Shown piece after piece: positions 8,528 to 15,256 of a DNA stretch of 20,730 nucleotides. Positions within the stretch are counted from its first letter, which is position 1, and the number at the start of each line of letters is the position of its first letter. This stretch comes from an uncultured Anaerovibrio sp. (GTDB lineage Bacteria > Bacillota > Negativicutes > Selenomonadales > Selenomonadaceae), in contig CAAGDY010000335.1 in assembly GCA_900768695.1 (NCBI GenBank), forward strand, positions 1 to 20,730. The letters run 5' to 3'. The position numbers were made by a program, and so were the translations under genes. Under the pieces are notes generated by a model. That model saw only the letters and a list, made by a program, of their open reading frames with translations, did not search any database and had not been told where the DNA came from.

Positions 8528-11041
8528 ATGTCGTTACTTGGAAAACTGATGGATGATCTGGAAGGTTTGCTGGAGCGTGACTCAGATGCAAGCGTGGATG
8601 CTGCTACGGCTCAGGCTCAGGAAAGCCTGAAGGCTGCCAAGCTGCAGTCTGCCCTGGAGCAGGCCGCCAGCACTGTAGCTGCCGTGGGCGGGAGGCTGAT
8701 CAGTGATCCGCAGGGTACACTGGAGGCGGTTGCCGAGGATGCGAAGGTAGCCATCTGGGGACACAATGGGCCGCATCCTGTAACGGATGCTGTCAATTTT
8801 GTCAAGGGGGTTGCCAGTATCACTGGTGATAACCTGCTGAGGACATTTAATGCATTGGCAGGTGATGTAACGCCTGTAGAGATGGAACGCCAGGCAAATG
8901 CGGTCAGTCAGGCAGAGGGGGCTGTAATCGAGAGCAGGTTCAATACAGGTGCCTCCATAGGTGATATGTCCTGGCTGATTTACAAGGGCAGGCTGAATTC
9001 CAATCAGGAAATGCAGGACAAATGGCAGCAGTACAAGGAGGTTGAAACCAGTCATGGCTTCAACAGCTGCACCTATGTCAACGGTGCTGACAAGCAGGTG
9101 GTTATCACCCTGGAGGGCACTCAGCCAAATAGCGATTTGAGCATGCTGTGGCTCAGCAAGGACGGACTGGCCGACTTGGAGATTGGCCTGGGGGTTATAC
9201 CGCCGCAGATGCGCGAGGGCTATGAGGAATTCAAGACCATTGTGGCAGATGCCATGAATACATACGTAAGTCAGGGGTACAGCATTTCTGTGGCCGGGCA
9301 TTCCCTGGGGGGCGGACTGGCACAGATGATGGCCGGCATGTATTATATTGACACCGGTGTGGCGTTGCCGACGCTGGCAGAGGCAGGTCCCGGCATGCTG
9401 GCTCAGCTGAAGCTGTACGCACAGGAGCAGCTTTTGGCCGGCAAAGAAATTCATACGCCTGATGGCAATATTGTTCGCCTGCAGAGCGGTAGCCTGGTGG
9501 AGCAGGCATCGGAGGCAAAGGCGATAGTAGATTCCTTCAAGGCACAGGATTTCAGCTTTGTTACCAATATGATTACCGAGGGGGACCCTGTGGGGGCTGT
9601 GAATTATGATGCAGACCCTGAAAAGGACGGTCATGTAGGCGTATCCGTCATCGTGCCGTATCTCTTGACGGCCAGGGAGGATTTACAGGATCTGGAGTTT
9701 GCGGTTCTGGATGGTGCCAATGCCCAGCACATCGTGACACCTGAGCTGACGGATAAGCTGGGGCTGGGCAATATCTGGGCAACCAGATTTGACAGGCATG
9801 AGCCGGATCAGTCTGCTGCCCTGTGGTCAGGTACGGCAGTCGGCTTCAAGGACCCAAGCGTGGTGGGGGCAGGAAGCGCCCTGTATCGCCAGTATCTTGA
9901 CCCGCGCCAGGTCTGGGAGGGCTCGAAGCTGGGCCTGCCAGAGGTCACTATGTTTGGTACATCCGGTGATGACTATATCGAAACCGGTGACAAGGCAACC
10001 CAGGTTTATGCCGGAAATGGCAATGACGTGGTGGTTGGCGGCGATGGCGGCAATATTTTGGATGGCGGCCTGGGCAACGATATACTGTATGGCGGCAAGG
10101 GTGATGATTATCTGGCCGGTGGCGAGGGAGACGATATTCTTCTCGGCATGGAAGGCAATGATATTCTCTATGGCGGCGCAGGCAACGATTACCTTGATGG
10201 CGGTGCAGGCAGCGATTTGCTGTTTGGCGGTGCAGGGGATGATACCCTGGTATGGTCTGCCGGTAATGACATTCTCTGTGGCAACGAAGGAAATGATACC
10301 TTTATTATCCGGGAGGGCGTCCAGGGTCAAGGTCAGATAAAATGGGAACGAAACTACAGCAATTTCGGTAATGATAACGTGGTATTTGAAGGAAAGATGG
10401 CAGAAGGGAGCAGCATGCTCATGAATTTTGCCGATGAAATCCGCTTTCAGGATATGCGCTGGTCAGTCAATGGCAATGACATTGTCATGACGGATAACCT
10501 TGGCGATGCTTCAGCTTCTGTTACCTTCAAGGATGCATTTTCCACGATGGCTCAAAACAGTGGTGCCATAGATATGCAGTTTACCAATGGCAGCCTTTAT
10601 GTTGATGACGTTATGTACAATGTTCAGGCTGGTTCAGGTGAGGTGCATGCTGTTTCTGATTTGGAGAAATACAAGGGCACAATCATGGTTGGCTCTGCCG
10701 GAGATGACAAGCTTTATTCCGGCAAGGGGGACGATTTGATGTTTGGCGGTGACGGAGCTGATACCTTCGTGTTTGGCAACAGCTTTGGCAATGATATTAT
10801 CGCAGGAGGCACCTCGGAGGATATCATTCAGTTTACCAATGCCTTTAACGCCCAGGAGTATACCATCAGCCAGAATAATAACGATATGGTTATCTCCTAT
10901 CAGCAGACGGGCATGAGTACCGAGCATACCCTGGTTTTGTCTGACTGGTATGCTTCCGGTAATCACATTGAAAATGTGGAATTCAGCAACGGCAGTTTCA
11001 GCATAGCTGATGGAAGCTTCAAGAAGCAGGCTGCTGTATAA
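8528..11041 (+). CDS. Secreted RTX lipase (class 3 lipase fold with calcium-binding repeats)
   Basis: The 837-residue protein has no N-terminal signal peptide, as expected for type I export. Residues 1-130 are helix-rich and alanine-rich. A lipase class 3-like domain follows, with nucleophile motif GHSLGG (257-262, Ser259). Candidate partners are Asp353 in EGDPVGAVN and His369 in DGHVGVS, spaced as in that family. Eleven tandem RTX nonapeptides cover 495-593 and a shorter set 722-748. After each comes a segment like the haemolysin-type calcium-binding-related domain (NGNDIVM...VTFKDAF; NNDMVIS...LVLSDWY). The C-terminus (IADGSFKKQAAV) would carry the uncleaved secretion signal. It is the last gene of the exporter operon, 26 bases after the second transporter, so it is the evident cargo. 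No HlyC-type acyltransferase gene or pore-forming hydrophobic region is present. It likely hydrolyses lipids or phospholipids outside the cell in the presence of calcium; the substrate is unknown. Confidence 0.9.
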   Translation: MSLLGKLMDDLEGLLERDSDASVDAATAQAQESLKAAKLQSALEQAASTVAAVGGRLISDPQGTLEAVAEDAKVAIWGHNGPHPVTDAVNFVKGVASITGDNLLRTFNALAGDVTPVEMERQANAVSQAEGAVIESRFNTGASIGDMSWLIYKGRLNSNQEMQDKWQQYKEVETSHGFNSCTYVNGADKQVVITLEGTQPNSDLSMLWLSKDGLADLEIGLGVIPPQMREGYEEFKTIVADAMNTYVSQGYSISVAGHSLGGGLAQMMAGMYYIDTGVALPTLAEAGPGMLAQLKLYAQEQLLAGKEIHTPDGNIVRLQSGSLVEQASEAKAIVDSFKAQDFSFVTNMITEGDPVGAVNYDADPEKDGHVGVSVIVPYLLTAREDLQDLEFAVLDGANAQHIVTPELTDKLGLGNIWATRFDRHEPDQSAALWSGTAVGFKDPSVVGAGSALYRQYLDPRQVWEGSKLGLPEVTMFGTSGDDYIETGDKATQVYAGNGNDVVVGGDGGNILDGGLGNDILYGGKGDDYLAGGEGDDILLGMEGNDILYGGAGNDYLDGGAGSDLLFGGAGDDTLVWSAGNDILCGNEGNDTFIIREGVQGQGQIKWERNYSNFGNDNVVFEGKMAEGSSMLMNFADEIRFQDMRWSVNGNDIVMTDNLGDASASVTFKDAFSTMAQNSGAIDMQFTNGSLYVDDVMYNVQAGSGEVHAVSDLEKYKGTIMVGSAGDDKLYSGKGDDLMFGGDGADTFVFGNSFGNDIIAGGTSEDIIQFTNAFNAQEYTISQNNNDMVISYQQTGMSTEHTLVLSDWYASGNHIENVEFSNGSFSIADGSFKKQAAV
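10010..10306 (+). repeat. Main RTX repeat block (11 tandem 27-base units)
   Basis: Eleven consecutive nonapeptides of the form GGxGxDxLx occupy residues 495-593 of the RTX lipase, for example GGLGNDILY, GGKGDDYLA, GGEGDDILL and GGAGDDTLV. The DNA therefore has a 27-base period rich in GGCGGNGNNGGNNANGAT-like words. Repeats of this kind fold into a parallel beta-roll on binding calcium outside the cell. Confidence 0.95.
10691..10771 (+). repeat. Second RTX repeat block (3 units)
   Basis: Residues 722-748 read GSAGDDKLY, SGKGDDLMF, GGDGADTFV, three further RTX nonapeptides separated from the main block by about 128 residues. A degenerate GNSFGNDII continues the pattern for one more turn. Confidence 0.85.
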
Positions 11042-11134
11042 GCATTTTTGTGCTGCTGGCAATCCGTGATTTTTTGCAGGATATTCATTTTGCAGGGATG
11101 ATTCCTTGACATTTTATTGGTTATTGGGTGAGTA

Positions 11135-11191
11135 CCCCCTTCAGGGAGGCGGGATGTTTTTCTATTTCTGTCTGCCTGAAGGGGGATTTTT
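11135..11191 (+). terminator. Rho-independent terminator of the RTX operon
   Basis: CCCCCTTCAGG (11135-11145) pairs perfectly with CCTGAAGGGGG (11175-11185), giving an 11-bp GC-rich stem followed at once by ATTTTTATT. It lies 94 bases after the lipase stop codon and closes the secretion operon. Confidence 0.88.
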
Positions 11192-11280
11192 ATTGGAAAA
11201 AATTAGCGGGGAAATTGCTTGCTTGCGTTGCTCAGGTAAATACTTTTGTAATTTTCTGGTGGATTTTTTTACAAAAAGGC

Positions 11281-11309
11281 TTGCATAGAGAGCTTTTTTC
11301 CTTTATTAT
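11281..11309 (+). promoter_or_regulatory. dapB promoter
   Basis: TTGCAT (11281-11286) and TATTAT (11304-11309) with a 17-base spacer form a good sigma-70/A promoter; a TATATT at 11307-11312 is an overlapping alternative -10. It lies about 50 bases upstream of the dapB start codon. Confidence 0.6.
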
Positions 11310-11346
11310 ATTAGAGTATCTGAAATTTGACTAAAAAATGTTGTTT

Positions 11347-11351
11347 GGAGG
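11347..11351 (+). promoter_or_regulatory. dapB ribosome binding site, selecting a TTG start
   Basis: GGAGG here is 8 bases before TTG 11360. The in-frame ATG at 11327 lies upstream of this site and would add 11 residues with no family counterpart, whereas TTG 11360 gives the usual DapB beginning (M)IKVLVSGA. Confidence 0.75.
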
Positions 11352-11359
11352 CGTTGACT

Positions 11360-12151
11360 TTGATTAAGGTTCTGGTTAGCGGTGCCTGCGGCAGGATGGG
11401 CCAGGCAGTTGTCAAGGCTGTCATGGAGGATTCTGAGCTGCAGCTGGTGGGTGCAGTGGATATTGTTGCCGGTGCAGATGCCGGTGAGATGGTCGGCATG
11501 GGCAAAAGCGGTGTCATCGTTGCTGATGACCTGGCAAAGGCCATTGATGAAACAAAACCGGAGGTAATGGTTGATTTTACCCGTCCGGATGTGGTGTATG
11601 GCAATGCAGTTCTGGCTGTGAAAAAAGGCGTATCCCCTGTAATCGGCACCACCGGCCTTTCTGATGAGGCAAAGGCGGAGCTGGAGGCTTTGGCAAAGAC
11701 GCACAATACGCCTGTGTTCATCGCCCCGAATTTCGCTATCGGCGCGGTGCTGATGATGCTGATGGCAAGGCAGGCCGCCAAATATATGCCTGAGGTAGAG
11801 ATTATTGAGCTGCATCACGATAAGAAGCTGGATGCTCCGTCCGGTACGGCACTGCAGACTGCGGCCATGATTTCCGAGGTGCGTGCGGCTCATCAGCAGG
11901 GCAATCCGGAGGAAAGCGAGAAGGTTGCCGGTGCCCGTGGTGCCAACGTGGACGGCATGCATATTCACAGCGTGCGCCTGCCTGGCTACGTGGCTCATCA
12001 GGAGGTTATCTTCGGCGGCCTGGGGCAGACCCTGACCATCCGCCACGATTCCCTGAACCGGGAGTCCTTCATGCCGGGAGTATGCCTTGCCTGCAAGAAG
12101 GTGCGCGGCCTTAGCGGACTGGTAATCGGTCTTGACAAGGTAATGGACTAA
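11360..12151 (+). CDS. dapB: 4-hydroxy-tetrahydrodipicolinate reductase
   Basis: DapB reduces hydroxy-tetrahydrodipicolinate with NAD(P)H in the lysine and meso-diaminopimelate pathway, which feeds both protein and peptidoglycan synthesis. The 263-residue length is normal. The Rossmann nucleotide loop is GACGRMG (8-14), GTTG lies at 106-109, the catalytic region is ELHHDKKLDAPSGTA (150-164) with histidines 152 and 153 and Lys156, and APNFAIG (131-137) is the family signature. Translation starts at TTG. The gene has its own promoter and is followed after 88 bases by asd, which acts two steps earlier in the same pathway; no terminator separates them. dapA, the intervening step, is not in the window. 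Confidence 0.96.
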   Translation: MIKVLVSGACGRMGQAVVKAVMEDSELQLVGAVDIVAGADAGEMVGMGKSGVIVADDLAKAIDETKPEVMVDFTRPDVVYGNAVLAVKKGVSPVIGTTGLSDEAKAELEALAKTHNTPVFIAPNFAIGAVLMMLMARQAAKYMPEVEIIELHHDKKLDAPSGTALQTAAMISEVRAAHQQGNPEESEKVAGARGANVDGMHIHSVRLPGYVAHQEVIFGGLGQTLTIRHDSLNRESFMPGVCLACKKVRGLSGLVIGLDKVMD

Positions 12152-12163
12152 GCCATAAGTGCA

Positions 12164-12215
12164 TTTGATGATATCACAGGTAGTTTAATGATATTACTGT
12201 CATTTAATGATATTA
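12164..12215 (+). repeat. Three phased operator-like repeats between dapB and asd
   Basis: Three copies of a 13-base element, TTTGATGATATCA (12164-12176), TTTAATGATATTA (12184-12196) and TTTAATGATATTA (12203-12215), begin 20 and 19 bases apart. Each centres on an inverted repeat with a GAT spacer: TGAT-GAT-ATCA in the first, TTAAT-GAT-ATTAA in the third. Two-turn phasing suggests cooperative binding of a dimeric regulator upstream of asd. A weak internal promoter (TTGATG and TGATAT, spacing 18) overlaps them. Confidence 0.5.
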
Positions 12216-12239
12216 ACCATTGAAAGGATGTTTAAGAAT

Positions 12240-13271
12240 ATGAAGAAGTACAATGTTGCTATTCTGGGTGCTACCGGTGCGGTAGGTCAGGAATTTCTGA
12301 ATCTGATTGAGGAGCGCAATTTTCCTTTTGCTGAGCTGAAGCTGCTGGCTTCCAAGCGCTCTGCAGGCAAGAAGATTCAGTTTATGGGCAAGGAGTACAC
12401 CGTTGAGGAGGCTACTGATGCTTCCTTCGAGGGCGTTGATATTGCGCTCTTTGCCGGTGGCGCCGCCAGCAAGACCTTTGCGCCTGCCGCTGTAAAGGCC
12501 GGTGCCGTTGTTATTGATAACTCCAGCGCCTTCCGCATGGACCCGGAGGTGCCATTGGTAGTGCCGGAGGTAAATCCTGAAGCTATTGCCAGCCACAAGG
12601 GCATTATTGCCAACCCGAACTGCTCCACCATCATCATGGTTATGGCCCTGAAGCCTCTCTATGATGTGTCCAAGATTAAGCGCATCGTGGTTTCCACCTA
12701 TCAGGCAGTTTCCGGCGGCGGCAAGGAAGCCATGGCAGAGCTGGAGGAGCAGGTAAAGGCCATTAACGAGGGCAGGGAGGTTGTTGCCAACATTCTGCCT
12801 GGCGCATCCCTGGCAAAGCATTACCAGATTGCCTTCAACCTGATTCCGCAGATTGATGTCTTCAAGGAAAATCTCTACACCAAGGAAGAGATGAAGATGA
12901 TCGATGAAACCAAGAAGATTATGAGCGATGATTCCCTGCGCATCACCGCTACCACCGTCCGCGTGCCGGTTTACAGAAGCCATGCAGAGTCCGTAAACGT
13001 GGAGTTTGAGGACGAGGTTTCCGTGGAGAAGGCCCGTGAGGTTCTGGCCGCTTTCCCTGGCGTTACCCTGACTGACAATCCTGATGAGCAGGTTTATCCA
13101 ATGCCATTGGAAACCTCCGGCAAGAACGATGTAGAGGTTGGCCGCATCCGCAAGGACTATTCCATTGATAACGGCCTGAATTTCTGGGTATGCGGTGATC
13201 AGATCAGGAAGGGTGCTGCCCTGAATGCCCTGCAGATTGCTGAGTACATGATTGAGCATGATATGTTCTAA
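12240..13271 (+). CDS. asd: Aspartate-semialdehyde dehydrogenase
   Basis: Asd makes aspartate-4-semialdehyde from aspartyl phosphate with NADPH, the branch point to lysine/diaminopimelate, threonine and methionine. The 343-residue protein has the NADP loop GATGAVG (10-16), the active-site cysteine in NPNCST (Cys128), the QAVSGGGKEAM segment (155-165) and RVPVYRSH (241-248) with the catalytic histidine, all as in the family. ATG 12240 gives the typical MKKYNVAILG start; the in-frame ATG at 12228 and the one at 12207 are poorly placed relative to the AAAGGA site (12223-12228). It forms a likely operon with dapB and is followed by a terminator (13339-13369). Confidence 0.96.
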   Translation: MKKYNVAILGATGAVGQEFLNLIEERNFPFAELKLLASKRSAGKKIQFMGKEYTVEEATDASFEGVDIALFAGGAASKTFAPAAVKAGAVVIDNSSAFRMDPEVPLVVPEVNPEAIASHKGIIANPNCSTIIMVMALKPLYDVSKIKRIVVSTYQAVSGGGKEAMAELEEQVKAINEGREVVANILPGASLAKHYQIAFNLIPQIDVFKENLYTKEEMKMIDETKKIMSDDSLRITATTVRVPVYRSHAESVNVEFEDEVSVEKAREVLAAFPGVTLTDNPDEQVYPMPLETSGKNDVEVGRIRKDYSIDNGLNFWVCGDQIRKGAALNALQIAEYMIEHDMF

Positions 13272-13294
13272 GCTAAAGTATAATGACCTGTGTT

Positions 13295-13330
13295 GATGAT
13301 TTGGAAGGCTTTCTATTCCTGAAAATCATC
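13295..13330 (+). other. Stem-loop after asd
   Basis: GATGATTT (13295-13302) pairs with AAATCATC (13323-13330). Internal GGAA/TTCC complementarity can extend the fold. There is no T run after it, so it is probably a 3'-end structure in the asd transcript rather than a terminator in its own right. Confidence 0.45.
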
Positions 13331-13338
13331 TAAAGGGG

Positions 13339-13369
13339 AGCCTGTAGCGACAGTTGCAGGCTTCTTTTT
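13339..13369 (+). terminator. Rho-independent terminator of dapB-asd
   Basis: AGCCTG (13339-13344) and CAGGCT (13357-13362) form a stem, extended by wobble pairs toward the loop and followed by TTCTTTTTG. It lies about 70 bases after the asd stop. Confidence 0.7.
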
Positions 13370-13391
13370 GTATTCTTAATATATATATATA

Positions 13392-13420
13392 TTGACCTTT
13401 ATATGGTTTTGTGATACTAT
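13392..13420 (+). promoter_or_regulatory. Promoter of the glycine riboswitch-symporter unit
   Basis: TTGACC (13392-13397) and TACTAT (13415-13420) are spaced by 17 bases and preceded by an alternating AT tract (about 13379-13391) that could act as an upstream element. The predicted start lies about 60 bases before the aptamer. Confidence 0.65.
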
Positions 13421-13485
13421 AGTTGCTGCTGATAATTCCGAAGAATTTGCCAGGATTTCGTAAAAAAGACTGGTAAAGGAGGAAA

Positions 13486-13563
13486 CTCTGGAGAACTCAT
13501 TAAGTTGGGTACCGAAGGTGCAAGGCTCTTTCAGGGCTGAAACTCTCAGGTAAAAAGACAGAG
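13486..13563 (+). ncRNA. Glycine riboswitch (single gcvT-type aptamer)
   Basis: The conserved core of the glycine (gcvT) riboswitch is present in order: CTCTGGAGAA (13486-13495), ACCGAAGGTGCAAG (13511-13524), TGAAACTCTCAGGTAAAA (13538-13555) and GACAGAG (13557-13563). The first strand CTCTG and last strand CAGAG close the P1 helix. Only one aptamer is seen, unlike the common tandem form. It sits in the leader of an AGCS-family amino-acid symporter, with an intrinsic terminator between aptamer and gene, so it should control transcription elongation in response to glycine. Confidence 0.93.
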
Positions 13564-13601
13564 CTATGGCGGCTTCTTTGTGTCGCTTTTAGTCCTGTAC
13601 T

Positions 13602-13641
13602 CCAGGGTGTTCTTGACCTGTGTCAAGGCACCTGTTTTTTT
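13602..13641 (+). terminator. Riboswitch-controlled intrinsic terminator
   Basis: CAGGGTG (13603-13609) pairs with CACCTG (13629-13634) with one bulged G, and CTTGAC (13612-13617) with GTCAAG (13622-13627) around a CTGT loop; TTTTTTT (13635-13641) follows. It lies after the glycine aptamer and before the symporter start, so it is an attenuator. Bases 13600-13607 (CTCCAGGG) of its 5' arm region can instead pair with CTCTGGAG of the aptamer (13486-13493). Confidence 0.85.
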
Positions 13642-13675
13642 ATGCAAGGAGATAAATAGGAGGTATGTGGTTTTT

Positions 13676-15043
13676 ATGTTTAATGAATTGCTGCCGATAG
13701 TTCAGATGGTGAATGCGTATCTTTCTGACTATATTTTGGTGTTCCTGCTGATTGGCGTGGGGCTGTTTTACAGCATTCGTACCAGATTTGTGCAGATTCG
13801 CTGCTTTGGGGATGGCATGCGAAAGGTGTTTGGCAATTTTTCTTTTAACGGTAAGGCCAAGGAGGGCCAGATGAGTTCCTTTCAGGCTTTGGCTACAGCT
13901 ATTGCGGCACAGGTGGGTACCGGCAATATCGTAGGTGCCTGCGGTGCTATCCTGACCGGCGGCCCGGGGGCGATTTTCTGGATGTGGGTAATCGCTTTCT
14001 TTGGCATGGCCACTATCTATGCCGAGGCGGTGCTGGCCCAGGTCACCCGCATCAAAAACGCTGATGGCAGCGTGCATGGCGGCCCTGTCTACTATATTCA
14101 TGAGGCCTTTCCGGGGACTTTGGGCAGGGTGCTGGCAGTGTTTTTTGCAGTGGCTATCACCCTGGCACTGGGCTTCATGGGCTGTATGGTGCAGTCCAAC
14201 TCCATCGGCGAGACCAGCAGCATGGCCTTTGGCGTACCGGCATGGATAATCGGTGTGATTGTGGCGGCGATTGCAGGCTTTGTTTTTCTGGGGGGCGTCA
14301 AGAGGATTGCCGCTATTACGGAGAAGCTGGTGCCTCTGATGGCACTCTTGTACATTACTGGCTGCCTTTTGGTGCTGGTGATGAATTATGACCGCATTAT
14401 TGATACCTTTGGCATGATTTTCTACTATGCCTTCAATCCGGAGGCTCTTCTGGGAGGCAGCTGGGGGGCGGCTCTGAAGACCGCCATCAGCCAGGGTGCG
14501 AAAAGAGGATTGTTTTCCAATGAGGCAGGTATGGGCTCCACTCCTCATGCCCACGCCCTGGCCCACGTCAAGCATCCTCATGAGCAGGGTATCACTGCCA
14601 TGGTGGGCGTGTTTGTGGATACCTTTATCGTTCTGACCCTGACAGCGCTGGTGGTTATCTCCACCCTGTATGCTGATGGTGGCATTCTGGCCTCCGGGGC
14701 GGCAGAGGGGGTCAGCAAGACCAACATGGCGCAGCTGGCCTTTGCCAGCGTGTTCGGCAACGGCATCGCCAGCGTATTCATCGCTGTCAGCCTGTTGTTT
14801 TTCGCTTTTTCCACCATTCTCAGCTGGAATCTGTTTGCCAAGATTAACGTGACATATCTTTTTGGCGACCGGGCGGCAAAGGTATTTTCCTTTGTGGCAA
14901 TCATCTTTGTTTTCCTGGGCTCCTGCCTGTCTAATGATTTGGTGTGGGAGCTGGCGGATATGTTCAACAACCTGATGGTCATTCCTAATGCCCTGGCGTT
15001 GTTTGCCCTCAGCTCCCTGGTGCTGAAGCATCTTAAAAACTAA
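13676..15043 (+). CDS. AGCS-family sodium:alanine/glycine symporter
   Basis: This is a 455-residue inner-membrane protein with about eleven hydrophobic segments. It has the hallmarks of the alanine/glycine:cation symporter family: SSFQALATAIAAQVGTGNIVG (67-87), GGPGAIFWMW, HGGPVYYI, and SQGAKRGLFSNEAGMGSTP, which contains the conserved EAGMGS. It takes up a small neutral amino acid with a cation. The glycine riboswitch in its leader points to glycine (or alanine/glycine) as substrate. ATG 13676 is chosen because AGGAGG (13658-13663) lies 12 bases before it; starting at 13580, also in frame, would put the protein start inside the attenuator. GTG 13667 is possible but too close to that site. 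The gene stands alone between its attenuator and a downstream terminator. Confidence 0.93.
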   Translation: MFNELLPIVQMVNAYLSDYILVFLLIGVGLFYSIRTRFVQIRCFGDGMRKVFGNFSFNGKAKEGQMSSFQALATAIAAQVGTGNIVGACGAILTGGPGAIFWMWVIAFFGMATIYAEAVLAQVTRIKNADGSVHGGPVYYIHEAFPGTLGRVLAVFFAVAITLALGFMGCMVQSNSIGETSSMAFGVPAWIIGVIVAAIAGFVFLGGVKRIAAITEKLVPLMALLYITGCLLVLVMNYDRIIDTFGMIFYYAFNPEALLGGSWGAALKTAISQGAKRGLFSNEAGMGSTPHAHALAHVKHPHEQGITAMVGVFVDTFIVLTLTALVVISTLYADGGILASGAAEGVSKTNMAQLAFASVFGNGIASVFIAVSLLFFAFSTILSWNLFAKINVTYLFGDRAAKVFSFVAIIFVFLGSCLSNDLVWELADMFNNLMVIPNALALFALSSLVLKHLKN

Positions 15044-15114
15044 AGGGATTCAGCAGGATGGAATGCAAAACAGCATAAACAAATAAGTCTGGTAAGCTCT
15101 AGACAAAATGATGG

Positions 15115-15157
15115 ACTGCCGCAGGGATGACTTGAAATCTCGGCGGCAGTTTTTTTG
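15115..15157 (+). terminator. Rho-independent terminator of the symporter gene
   Basis: ACTGCCGC (15115-15122) pairs perfectly with GCGGCAGT (15143-15150), followed by a run of T to 15156. It lies about 70 bases after the symporter stop. Confidence 0.88.
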
Positions 15158-15169
15158 TAAAAATAGGAC

Positions 15170-15203
15170 TGGACAAATTTTCTTGTTGGTGAGATAATAT
15201 AAT
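15170..15203 (+). promoter_or_regulatory. Promoter of the adaptor/ABC-2 permease cassette
   Basis: TGGACA (15170-15175) and GATAAT (15193-15198) are spaced by 17 bases; a consensus TATAAT at 15198-15203 overlaps as an alternative -10 with a poorer -35. The AAATTAAACACGTTAAATT-like stretch just downstream (about 15212-15231) is AT-rich and could hold an operator, but no clean palindrome is visible. Confidence 0.5.
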
Positions 15204-15256
15204 TGTGAAATGAAATTAAACACGTTAAATTATCGATGGAGGAAGGTTCAGTGACA

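Larger units (their letters stand above)
11042..11359 (+). other. Intergenic region between RTX operon and dapB
   Basis: This 318-base AT-rich stretch contains no convincing gene. A 60-codon frame at 11106-11288 runs through the terminator hairpin and has no recognisable content. Its functional parts are the RTX operon terminator (11135-11191) and the dapB promoter (11281-11309), listed separately. Confidence 0.7.

Noticed and set aside
8582..9634. Antisense 350-codon open frame opposite the lipase domain
   Set aside because: No motif, no start signal, and fully covered by the RTX lipase gene.
10010..10306. 27-base periodic repeats as a possible non-coding repeat array
   Set aside because: The period is fully explained by RTX nonapeptide codons in the lipase gene.
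11106..11288. Small forward frame of 60 codons between the RTX gene and dapB
   Set aside because: It reads through the terminator hairpin and lacks a convincing ribosome binding site or recognisable content.
11042..11359. A displaced 3' half of the truncated GH94-like gene on the far side of the secretion operon
   Set aside because: The region holds only terminator and promoter signals; no frame resembles a continuation of that protein.
12213..13259. Antisense 348-codon open frame opposite asd
   Set aside because: Low-complexity shadow translation with no recognisable domain; asd on the other strand is unambiguous.
13640..15031. Antisense 463-codon open frame opposite the symporter gene
   Set aside because: It is a shadow of the symporter's codon use: histidine/glutamine-rich, without family motifs or a ribosome binding site, and the forward frame is a clear AGCS protein.
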